From Lachnospiraceae bacterium (GTDB lineage: Bacteria; Bacillota; Clostridia; Lachnospirales; Lachnospiraceae), in the NCBI GenBank assembly GCA_021199475.1, contig JAJQHZ010000085.1:1-34088 (forward strand): a stretch of DNA of 34,088 nt, written 5' to 3'. Each line of letters begins with the position of its first letter. Within the stretch, counting starts at the first letter, position 1. A program made the position numbers and the translations under genes. Positions 15,523 to 27,700 of the stretch are shown here, piece after piece. The notes below the pieces were generated by a model, which searched no databases, was not told the origin of the DNA, and saw only the letters and a list, made by a program, of their open reading frames with translations.

Positions 15523-15610
15523 TGTAACGCTGTAACAATGTATCAATGCAGCACTGCAACACTGCAACATTGTAACACGGTAATACGGTAATACAGTAAC
15601 ACCGTAACAT
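15523..15610. repeat. Eleven 8-bp tandem repeats in the leader of the giant gene
   Basis: Eleven consecutive octamers run from 15523 to 15610 with a consensus near TGTAACAC; units include TGTAACGC, TGTAACAA, TGCAACAC (variants), GGTAATAC twice and CGTAACAT. The period is exact, with substitutions only. The array lies about 13 bp after the putative transcription start and about 115 bp before the start codon. Confidence 0.9.
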
Positions 15611-15615
15611 AGGTT

Positions 15616-15663
15616 CATGCTCGCGAAGCGGGCATGGACGAAGGCCGCGCCTCGCGCGGCTTT
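15616..15663 (+). promoter_or_regulatory. Two adjacent hairpins in the giant gene leader
   Basis: The first hairpin pairs CATGCTCGC (15616-15624) with GCGGGCATG (15628-15636) around a GAA loop, with one G-U pair. The second pairs AAGGCCGCGC (15641-15650) with GCGCGGCTTT (15654-15663) around CTC, with one G-U pair. The second ends in only three T, so it is a weak terminator candidate or an mRNA stability/attenuation element. Confidence 0.6.
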
Positions 15664-15724
15664 CACTGTAATTTCTGCGTGGGAAGATTTCTTTTCTGCA
15701 AAGCTGGCGATAAGGGGGATCGTG

Positions 15725-18700
15725 ATGAAAAAGAGGATGTTAAAGAAAGCAATGGCGCTGTTCGTGGCGCTGTCACTTGGCGTGACCAGCATTCCGACAA
15801 GTGCATTTGCGGGCGAAACAGGACAGAGCGCGGACGTCGCAGCGGCGATATCCGAAGATGGGGCCGCGGCAATCGCGGAGGATGCATCTGCGGAGGCGGC
15901 AAGTGACGGTTCAGAGAGCGCAGAGGCCCCGGCGGCTGAAGAGTCTGCCGATGCGGGTTCGGAAAGCAGCTCGGACAGTGGCAAAGACGCGGGTGCAGGT
16001 ACGGAAGATGCGGGCGGCTCCGGAAGCAGCTCGGACAGCGGCAAAGACGCGGGTGCGGGTACGGAAGACGCAGGAAGCTCGGAGAGCAGCTCCGGAAGCA
16101 GCCAGAACGCAGGCACGGGCACGGAAAGCGCGGGCGGCTCGGGGAGCGGTTCTGAAAGCAGCGGAAATGCAGGGAACGGCTCGGAAAATGCCGGTACGGG
16201 TACGGAAAACGCGGGCGGTTCAGGAAGCGGCTCGGAGAGCAGCGGAAATGCGGGAACCGGTTCAGGAGAAGCTGATGCAGGAGCGGAAAATGCCGACAGC
16301 TCAGGAAGCGGTTCTGAGAACAGCGGAAATGCAGGGACTGGCTCAGAAGATGCCGGAGCAGGCGCGGAAGACGCGAGCGATTCGGGAAGCAACTCCGATA
16401 GCAGCGCAGACGCAGGAACCGGCTCAGAGGATGCCGGTGCAGGCACAGGAACGGAAGGCGGAGCAGAGAACGGCACGGAGAGCGGCGAAGGCGCTGAGAC
16501 AGGTTCAGCAGAGACTGGTACAGACGCGGACGCTGCAGCAGCATCCGATGAGGGAATCGAACTTGCCAGTGATGAGGTCTGTGCGCATGGAAACACAGCA
16601 GGGGACTGCGCGGTCTGTGTACAGGAGCTGATCGATGCGCTCCCTGGCGTGAATGCATTGGAAGGAATGGATACAGACAGCCTGAACGCGGTTTATGAAC
16701 AGGTGCAGGCTGCTTATAGTGCATATAACGCACTTTCGGCGGGGAACCGGGCGTTGGTGGAAGCGGCGCTTCTGGAGACATTGGCGGATTATTTTGCCAA
16801 CCATCCGGTGGTATTAGCAGAAACAGAAGAAGTAGTCAACGAAGGCGTCGTGATCAAGCTGTCTTCAAAAAACGAGACTGTAAAGACCGGCGAAAACCAG
16901 CAGGTGACAGTGAAGGCCTCCTATGCCGCGACGAATGACGGCGATAAGGCGACGGTGCGCCTTTATATGCAGGATTCTGACGGGAATAAGAATACGCTGG
17001 CTCAACTGTTGAATCTGATTGATGATCAAATCGTGTACCAGAGCGAAAACAATGAGAAGCTTGCGGTTACGCTCTATTACAAGACGGGAGTGGATAATGT
17101 CGGGAACGAAATCGAATACCTGGAGTTTGAACTTCCGGCAGGTACTTCCGTGGAGATGGAGCTGGAATTCTATGTGCCGACCGGCATCTACGGTCCCACA
17201 GAAACGCTGGTTCTTGTGCCGGAGATTACCCACTCAGCGGCTTCGGAGCAGGGCGGCTCAGCGGTCGGAGCGAATGACGAGATTTCACCGGCCAAGCTGC
17301 CTGTATATTGGGAGTCTGCGTTTAACTGGAAGGACCTGACAAAGACGGGAGCTGTGACGAGCGGCACGACTGCAAATGGAAATGTACCTAATACGGAAAT
17401 CAGCACGGATGGCGTCCTGGATTCGGATATTGCCTATACATTTTCTGCAGTACCGAATTCGGATACAACCGGCATCATCTGGACGAAGGAAACGACGGTT
17501 ACAGATACAATCACATTGCCGGACGGGATGACCTTCCCGAGCGGATTAAAGATCGGTACGAACAGCACGGATCCGGGGGCGAAAGCGGATGGTATTTACC
17601 TGACCGATGGAAACGGAACCTGCACGACGAAGGTGATTGATGTAAGTGTCGGTGATCTTGACTTTGAATTGACCGATCTGGCAATAGGGACAAATAATGA
17701 CGGAAATGCTACGCTTTCTTTTACAGTCACTACGGAGAATCCGAACGTGGATACGGAGAGCGGAGACCTGACGGCGGATTATAATATGATTTCCGGTCTC
17801 AGTGTGACGATCCTCAAGGCGATCGGTCTGGAGATGGATGAGCGTGTCTGGGATGATGATAATATCATCAACAATTCGATTACGGCGACGTTTACACCAT
17901 GCCGCGAGGTGGATGAGATTAAACTGGACGCGGCGTGTGATGTGAATCTGACGGTCAAAGAAGACACGGTTTCTATCGAAAAGACCGCGGATACCACCTA
18001 TGTGGCGGAGGACGGAACGGTCACCTATACTGTGTCTGTCACAAACAATACGACAGAAGATCAGAACTTTGATTTCTACGACCTGATCTCTTCGGATATG
18101 AATCTGACGGAGTATTCTGCCCTGACGGATCTTGGCCTGTCCATCGGCAAACACGTGGATACGATCTATAGCGGCACGGATATGAAAACTGTCACCGTGG
18201 GTGATGGGACTGCGTCTGCGACGGAGGCGGTATTCACAGTAAATGAAGAAGTGGATCTGGCGGCGGGCGCTTCCGCTCTGGTGAAAGTGACACTTCCGTC
18301 TACGGATGATGAGATCACCGGCGACATAACGGTTACCGGTGTATTAAGCGTGACGGACGCGAACGGCGCTACAGCGACGTATACCAGCAAAACAGCCACG
18401 GTTGATTTCACAAAATCGGAAACGGCCGCGGACGGCACACGGAGTGTGTACGCGGTGCTGACGTTTGACAATGTTGCTGTCGATGATGCGACGGTGACTT
18501 CTCTGACCGTGACCACAGCGTCCGTGGCGGATACAGATGAGGAGCGCTATTCAGGGACACTCAGTGTGGGCGAGATCACGGTGATGAACGGCGCGGTGGA
18601 TGCGGATGATGATACAACGATTGCGGCGGGCGGCACATCTACTACATTGTATAATAATACTGCCAGCTATTCTGCAAGCAGCATTACCTTTGACGCCTCT

Positions 18701-21700
18701 AACTACTGGGATCAGAAAGCACTCAATGAATCTTATCCGGGACTTACTGCGGATAATTTTAAGATCAGTGGTACCTCTGAGCTTACAGTAGATGTAACAA
18801 ATGACACATCGAATAACATAAGCTGCTCCGGATACTATCTGGTAGTCGGAATGGTCGACAACAACTGGGACTGGGATAATTACATTTATCTGCAGCAGGC
18901 GATAGGAACGGTAACGCCAGGCATCACTACCTACACCTTTGATCTGCCGAGTAACTTTTATAACTACCAGGGGCTGGGATATGTCAGTATCAGTATCGTT
19001 GGCTCCGGAGTTTCTGCATCCAGGAACATTTCGATTGGGAACCTGAAGATCACGTCAACGGAAAGCCCGGTCTATCAGAATTTTGTCTCCGGTTCGTTTG
19101 AAGTCAAAGCGGGTGAGACGGTCAGCTTCAGCTATACTGTGACGCTGAAGGATACTGCTTCGGCGACGGTTACAAATGAGGCGGTGATCGGGAACGACAA
19201 TGGCTGGTATAAAGCAGAACTGGACGTTGCGGTCGTAGCAGGGACCGGAGACGCCAGCCTGGATCAGGTCTGGATTGACAAAGAGCTGGTTGCCAGGGAT
19301 GCAAGCTATTCCTCTACGGTTCAGGACAGTAACGGGACGACGTTAACCGAACTGATCACAGAAGAGACCTTTAAAAAATACGGATACACTTATGATGCGG
19401 ATGATCTTACCAGTGGATGGTCAGAAGAAGAGGATATGACCTTCCTTAACTGCCTCTCCGAGGGAGCGAAGCTTTACTATGAGATCACCCTGACAAATGA
19501 ATCGAATACCGCACAGGTGGTGACGCTGCAGGACTTCTCTCCGCTGTATTATGGCAAGCTGCAGAGCGCTTCTGCGGCAACGCCGGTCTCCATCTATTCC
19601 GGCAGCAGGGATTTTGGCGGCGTGGAGTATGTGGACAACGGCACCATCGGAAGCTTCAGTGCAAATGATTTCGCGGAAAATGGCGTGGAGTTGAAGTACA
19701 ACAGCAACGATCACATCACAACGATGCAGGTGGTTATCCCGGCGAAAACGACCTATACGCAGATGTTCGTGGTAAATGTACCGAAAGGGGATGATTTCCT
19801 GTATTGGGAGGAATACTGCTATTATACACAGTATTCGGAAATGAAGAACGAAACCACCAAGGACGTGGTCAGTCAGGAAAAAAATTCTGCTACTTATATT
19901 CCTTATAATACTCTGCGTCTGGTCGGCACAGACCGATATGTGTCGGTGCAGCATTCGTTTGAAAAGAAGGTGCAGGTGAACACATACGCGCTGGGTGAGT
20001 TTAGTTCTGATTACCGCTATGGGACGACCAGCGCGGTGGGGACTGCTCTGACAGATTATACAAGGACAGATACAAAGTCTGCGGATGGCAACCGCTATTA
20101 TCCGGTCATCAATTACAATATTTCGGATATCTACAATGTAGCGGCGGATTCCGATACCTATCTGGTTTATGGCGTGACGGTGACAAACGACAGCATCTGG
20201 AGCATGAAGCTGGAAGATCTTACGACTCAGATCGCGTTGCCGAACGGAACGGAGCTGGTAGGATTTGTAGATCTTCAGACTGCGGATTATTCGCTGGGTA
20301 TGGGCGAAAAGAATTCCTATCGAAACTACGATGGCAGTATTCGGGTATCGTATCCGTTAAGCCCAGGTTATATCAGCAGCACGGCTCTTTCTTCCTTGCA
20401 GGGACTGTTTGGCATATCGCTTGGCAGCTACAAATCCGGACGGACAAGCAGTTATCTGCCGTTTTCGATGGGCGATAACTATCAGCAGTACCGGACAGAC
20501 CATGCGGTCACCGCTACTACTTCGAAATATGACTACGCACAGTACGGCTCCATCGACAGAGCCGGTGGAAGCGGCGTTTATACGGTTACGCTTCAAAACA
20601 TCACGGACGGGCAGATGATCTCCGCAAAATCCTCTGCGACGTTCTACTATATCGTCCGTGTGAAGGATGACTATACATCGACAAGTACCGTTTATACGGC
20701 GGCTTCTGTGACCGTGGACGCTCCGGTCACGACAGTCCGGATGGCCTCCAGGGAAGCTGCATACTCAGACGGTTCAGGTCTGATGCAGACTTATGGCTCT
20801 TATAGTCAGAGCAGCAATCTGGTAGGTCAGTCGCAGTATTACAACCTGAATTCTTCGAACGGACATTCTACCTTTATGTCGCAGATTTCGCAGCAGTTTT
20901 GCAATTCTACTCAGACGATGCTGTACAAGAGTGTGGTTGGACGGAATACGCTGGAGGATATGGAAAATGGAGATGCGACGCTGACCTTGTACAGTACGGA
21001 TCTGAATGAAGTCACCATATCGGATGATGAGGTGGTGACCTTCTGCCTTGCGATTTCCAACGGTTCAGAGACTTCGACGACCTATACGGTGAATGATACC
21101 CTGCCGACCGGGATGACATTCCTCGGATTCAATGTTCTGACCGGGGATTATGAGTCAAATACCTATACCGGAACTACGAACAGTTTGAGTTGGTCGTCCA
21201 TTTATGACGTGGATTCCGTTAAGCGTTCCACCACCGGGAGAACAGCATCGTTTTCTGTGGAGGACTATTACCTGTCCGTACCGTACGCGAGCCTGGCGAC
21301 GGCATATAAGAACGAGAGTCCTGATTCCATGGATGTCCCGGCCAACAGCTTCTATACGTTTGATTATGGAGTAAGTGAGCGGACGCGGATGACGGCAAAT
21401 CATTCTTCTGTAGCGGGAAGCAATGCGGCCGTGGGAGGCTCGTCTTTCTCGTTCGGAGTAAATGTTGACGCGAATTCGACCGTATATATCTTCTATACCG
21501 CGAAGGTGGACGCCAGTGCGTTAGAAGAAGACGATGTGATTACAAATACTGCGACCATCACCCCGACCAGCGGTGTGATGACAGTATTCAAAAACGCAGT
21601 AACCGCGGAATATTACAACAGCGCATGGAGCGCATCGAACATCAACGAGGAAGGAAGAAATATCGACAAGGGAGAAGCGGTCGGCTATGCTGCGTCGATA

Positions 21701-24700
21701 TGCAATCCGCAATATGATTCGCAGGCGTTGGTAAGCTCTATACAGGCTTCGGTGTCCATGACGGCGAAAGAGCAGGTGAAGTCGGCGAAGATTGAGAAGG
21801 AAGTAGTTGGCGCATATTTGACAGAAGCCAGTGGCTCCTCTTATTATGAGAATGATGATGTAACTTCGGTTGTTTTGGGTAGTGACGGCGAAAACCTATA
21901 CAACATTGTTGGCAGCTATATGACAAACTTAATATCTGCTTCCGAAATGCGGATTTCCCCAGGATGGTCTACTCTTGTCTATTCGATTGTGGATGGTATT
22001 CATGCGACACAGGATTACCGGAGCAATATTGTATGGAAGGTGACTGTGACGAATGATGGAGAGGAAGCGATTGACGCATCTCATATCATTGAACATATGG
22101 ATCAGCCGATGCAGATGGTCGGGTATTTAGCAGTCTGCTATAACGATAATGGCGGGGCTGTAGGACTTACTTACGGAGCAGCTTCCTATGATTCTGTTGC
22201 TAATCTGTATGAATACAGTGGGAACGATGTAACGGTTAGTACCGGAAATGCTGATTATACATCAAAAGTCACAGGTGCGACGGTTACGCAGAATATTTAT
22301 GATATTGATCTGACAACGAAGTATATTAAATTTGGCGTGACCTATGATGTATCGAATCTTCCGTCCGGATATTCTTATGAACTGTATGTCTTTACAGACA
22401 TGACCGAGGAAGCTCTGGACTGGTATTACAATACCGCTGTTCTGGATCTTGGCGATAAGTTCCAGTCTGATGTGGAAGAATACGATTCTACGTCCATCTA
22501 CGCGAGCGACTGGATCACCTGCATCGCTTCTGATGGCGAGAAATATATTTCCAAGGGAACTGAGGATGAAGTAAACTCCAAGGAAAGTCTGGTTTATCTG
22601 GATACGATCACAGGCGAGAAAACATACACGTTTACGCTGAAGATGATGTCGAAGCTTTATCAGACAGCGCAGTATCAGAATGGAGAGCTGTCGCAGATCA
22701 TCTTTTACGACTTGCTGCCGGGAACCTCGGGCGGTCTTGAAGAAGACGAGCCGGGCGGCGGCTATACGGTGGATACGGACAGCTTTAATGCCTATATCTT
22801 AAGAACAAATGACAATACCGGAGCAACCTATAAAATACCGATCACCGCTGACCATTATACGGTGAATTATACAACGAACTCCCTGCACGGCGGTCGGCAC
22901 CCGATCAGTGTCAATGATACGGTGTACAACGTCGATTTCAGCGAGGCAACAGCGGAAACTACCGAATGGCATGAGAATTATTCTCAGGATGACCGTGCGT
23001 TCCGCGTGGTATTTGACACTACCGTCACTCTGAAAGACGGCGACATGCTTTACTTTGAGTATGATGTCAAGACCAGAGAGGATGTGGACTATGATACGGA
23101 ATACCACAACATCTTCGGTTACAGCTATACTCTGACCTCCGGAAACTACGTGGTGGGTCTCTATGAGGATACCACGGATGTGACCCTGCAGCCGGAGTAT
23201 GGAGAGATCTATGTCGGCAAAGCTCTGTATGACTCAGAGGGAAATGAGCTGGATGTGGACACCGATTCGATTCCGACTTATATCGCGGATAGGGATTACA
23301 CGTTCACACTCTATGAGTACGATGATGCGACACAGGAATACAATAAGGAAATTTATACCTTTACGCTGAAAGCCGGTGAGGCGCTGGAGCTTCTGGCACT
23401 TCTGGAAGCAGCGGAGGATGACCAGAGAAACAGCACTCCGATTGAGCTTGAGAAAGGCAAAGCCTACCGTCTGGTGGAGACCTTGAAGGACGAAAACGGC
23501 GATCCTGACAATGTCATTAAGAGTTCGGATGATCCGGAGGCGGAGACTACTTCAGTCTACACCTATGGGATTGAATCCGGCGACGAGGACTTTACGACTG
23601 GCATGGATACGGACAACCTGCTGCAGTATGTGGACTTTACCTTCGACGGCACCGGCACGAAGCTGATCTTTAAGAACCAGCTGTATAAGAGCGGCGCAGT
23701 GCGGATCGAGAAGGAAGATCAGGATGGCATCGCGATCACTTTTGATGAGGATACGACGGTAAAATACAGGGTTTATACAGATAAAGAAAAAACAAAGCTG
23801 GTCTACTTCACGGCGACGGAGGAGAATGTTTATCGTTATGCAAGCTCTTATCAGGAGACGGGGGCGGTGTCGGAGCTGACCGCGACGGAGTATCAGCTGA
23901 CACTGTACAACCTGCCGATTGGTACTTATTATCTGGAAGAAGTGGAAGCGCCGGAGAATTATTTAAAGAAAGAAGAACTCACGGAATTTGAAGTGACGAA
24001 AAGCCAGTGGAGCTCGGATACGGAGGACGACGAGAGCAACATTCTGACAGTGGAAGTTGAAAACACTTATGATGGCGTTACCGAGCTTTTGCTGAAAAAG
24101 CTGAACGAGAGCGGGGATCTGATCACTTCCTCGGAGACGAGCTTTACAGTGACCAGTTCGTCTGTATGGACAGACAATCTGAAGACGGCCTATAGCTTTG
24201 TCCTGGAAGATACTACTGACGAGAAAGGAAATATCTATCATCTCGCAACGGATGCGGAGCTGGCGGATAGTTCTGTGGATAAGGTGCAGACGCTGACGAC
24301 TTCGGGCGGTAAGCTTTATCTGTCAGGGCTGGACGAAAAAACCATGTATTTCCTGTTCGAGGTCGCTGGCCCGGACGGATATTGGTCAGGCGGGCAGAAG
24401 AAGACGGTTCTGTCCGGCGCGAATGTGGACGATGATGGAATCCTTACCGTTGCGAATGAATCTGCCACATTCTCCAAAGAGATCACGAAGACGGACGAAG
24501 ACGGCGTGGTGATCACGGAAGAAGTGTCCTTTGAGATCTACAAAGATGCGGATTATACCGAGATCGCTTATTTCCAGAAGCTGGATGATCTGACCGATGG
24601 CACTAATGTAACTTCAAGCTGTTATAAATATGTCACGGCCGCCGAGGCAGCTGCTTTGCAGGCATCGGATCCGCATTCAGTAACGACAACGGTGACGACA

Positions 24701-27700
24701 GCGGCCGGAAAGGTAACTCTTACAGACCTGCCGTATTATTGCTATTACACAGATACCTACACGGCGTGGATATCGCAGACAGAATCCGAAACGTATGAAT
24801 ACTGGACCTATGGATATCAGTACTATTATATTAAGGAAACAGCGGCACCGCGCGGCTACAGCCTTGGCAGCGGCAGCTTCTATAGCAATGCGTCAGAGGA
24901 ACTGACGACATTCACGTTCGAGAATAAGATTCTCGCGGGTCACATGAACCTGACCAAGACAGACAACCAGGGTGTTACGCTGACAGATGGCACGGCGAAG
25001 TTTGAGATTTATGACGAAAACAATAATCTGGTTGCCTTTGCCTTGGATAATACGAACGGATATTATTACGTGAGCGGCGTAGAATCGGAGAATACGATCA
25101 CCACCCTTATGACGACAGCTGGTACGCTTTCGGTAAAATACCTGCCGCTGGGCAAGTATACGCTGAAGGAGACAGAGGCACCTGAAGGGTATGCGGTGGC
25201 AAGCGAGACGACAGGCTTTACCATCACGAAGGCAAACTTTACGACTCCGTTGGAGCTGACGATTAAGAACGCGCACAACAACGGCGGCATCATTGTGACC
25301 AAACAGGATACGCAAGGGGCTGCGGTCACTTCGGATATGGCGAAGTTTGAGATCCGGACACTTGTGTACGATGAGGGAACCGGACAGACCAGTGAGGGGG
25401 CTGCGCTTACCTTTACACTGGATGATGGCGAAACAGCAGCGGCCGGACATCCGGTTTACCGGTATTCCTCCACAGGCACTGTGACCGAACTGGAGACCGG
25501 CAGTGATGGCAAATTTGCCGCATATGGGATACTGCTTGGCACCTACCATCTTGTCGAGACAGAGGCTCCGGACGGGTTTGAACTGGCGGACGCGAAGGAA
25601 ATCACTGTGACGGCAGCAGATTATTATGCCGAACAGGAAATTTCTGTCACGGATGGCCATGACAACGGCAAGGTGCAGATCTCCAAGCTTGATACGAATG
25701 GTGATCTGATTGAGAGTGATGCAATCGTGTTCCAGCTCTATGTCTACACGGATGACGCGATGACGACAAGTGAGCTGGTGAAGCTTTCCTACACAGGAAA
25801 TACGACGGATGACGGACGGGTATATACCTACGATCAGGACAACCCAAATAACAATACCTATAACCGCCTGACAACGTACAAAGGAAAGATTTATATTGAT
25901 CATCTGCCGGTCGGACATTATTATCTGAAGGAAATCGTGGCGCCGAGCGGGTACAGCCTGCTTGCGGACAAGTTCCCGTTCACAGTAACGGATAGCGAGT
26001 ATTATACGGTGCTGAATTATTCGGTGCAGGATCCGGATTATACATTTGGAGCTGAGGAGTATGTGTCCTCCTCCTACCAGAAGATCGAGGAGAAGGATGA
26101 TCCGGACAACTACGGATATGGATACAACGGAACACAGGCGGATTACGACGCAGGCAACAAGAACTACATCGTTGTAGACGCTGCGGAGGATCTGGTGACC
26201 TTTACCCTGCGGGTCATGAACTGCTCTCAGAAGGCATTTGAACATGTCGTGATCATTGATTCTCTGGCAGATATCAATGATACCGGTGCGGTGAACCTGG
26301 ATCAGGACAGAGGGTCGGAATTTACCCTTGCTCTGGCGGGCAATGCGAATATCTCGGTGACGATGTTCGATGAGAATGGCAATGAGATTGCACTGCAGTC
26401 CTCGGAGTACAGTATTTCCTATTCGAGCAAGACCTCCTATACGGACGGCGACTGGGACGGCACTTCCACCTGGTCAGCAGAGGCGGACAGTTCGACCCGT
26501 TCGTTCCGTGTGATGATGGCTTCTGATTTTGAACTGCCGGTCGGCTATACGCTGCAGGTAACGTTTGACTCGGAGATTCAGGACAACGCGGAACCGCTGG
26601 AGATCGCGTGGAACGCGTTCGGCTATCGGTATTATGTAGAGAGTGTGGAGCTGACGCCGGAACCGCCGAAGGTAGGAGTGAAGATTCCGGACGCGCCGTC
26701 CATTACAAAGGTTGTGACGGATAAGTCAGCAGCGATGAGTGATACGGATACGTATACATTCTACGTCTATGAAGTAACGACGGATCTGGAAGGAAAAGAA
26801 ACCGAAACACTGGTGAAGACTCTGGAGGTAAAACCGAACGTCAAGACAGAATTGACGCCGCACCGCATCATCAATGGCGTAGACAATAACGGTTATATTG
26901 AATCCGGTCATACTTATAAAGTTGTCGAAGCGGCATCCAAGAAGACTACACTGCTGAATGTGACCGGAAGCATGGACTCCGTCAAGGAGATGACATTTAA
27001 TTTCACCTATGACCCGGAAGCGGAAGGAGCAGAGGCAACCTTTACGAACGGCCAGAGCTATAACGGTGAGGTTCTCCTGACAAAGACAGACGTGGACGGA
27101 ACCGTTTTGCCGGGAGTAAAATTTGAACTGCGGGATTCATCGGGCAAGGCATATAACGTTACATGGTCGAGTGCGAAGCAGGCGTATGTCATTGACAGTA
27201 CCTCTTCGAATACGACACTGACGACCAATGCAAGCGGACAGATCCGGATCGTAAGCCTGCCTTATGGCGACTACGTCCTGGTTGAGACGGAAACGCTGGA
27301 TGGATACGTCTTAAGCAAAACGGAGCAGAAGTTTACGATTGATGATAATGACTTTACGTTGGAGGATACCGATGGGGACGGCGCGCTCGAGGGTGAGGAG
27401 CTGACTGTGATTCCGGAGGAAATCAGTGTTGTAAACCAGCCGACCAGCGTTTCAATCAGTAAGGTCAGCGGCTATGATGGGCTGACGCTGGTGTCCGGCG
27501 CGGTGCTGAAAGTTACGAATGTGGCGGACCCGACGGATGTGAGGACGGTTACAACGACAGCGGACAAGGCGGTTGAGATTACCGGTCTGGCTGCCGGGAC
27601 TTATACGATCAGCGAGACAACGACGCCGGAGGATTTTGAGACGGCAGCGGATGTTACGTTTACAATCGATAAGTATGGCGTGGTGACTGTGAACGGGAAG

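Noticed and set aside
15523-15610. Possible CRISPR array
   Set aside because: Units are only 8 bp and contiguous, with no spacers and no cas genes nearby.
15517-16781. Long Ser/Pro-rich open frames on the - strand
   Set aside because: They are shadows of the Gly/Ser/Glu-rich repeats of the giant gene, which keep opposite frames open by composition.
24893-26245. 450-codon open frame on the - strand inside the giant gene
   Set aside because: No recognisable motif or ribosome site, and it lies fully opposite well-defined SpaA-like modules.
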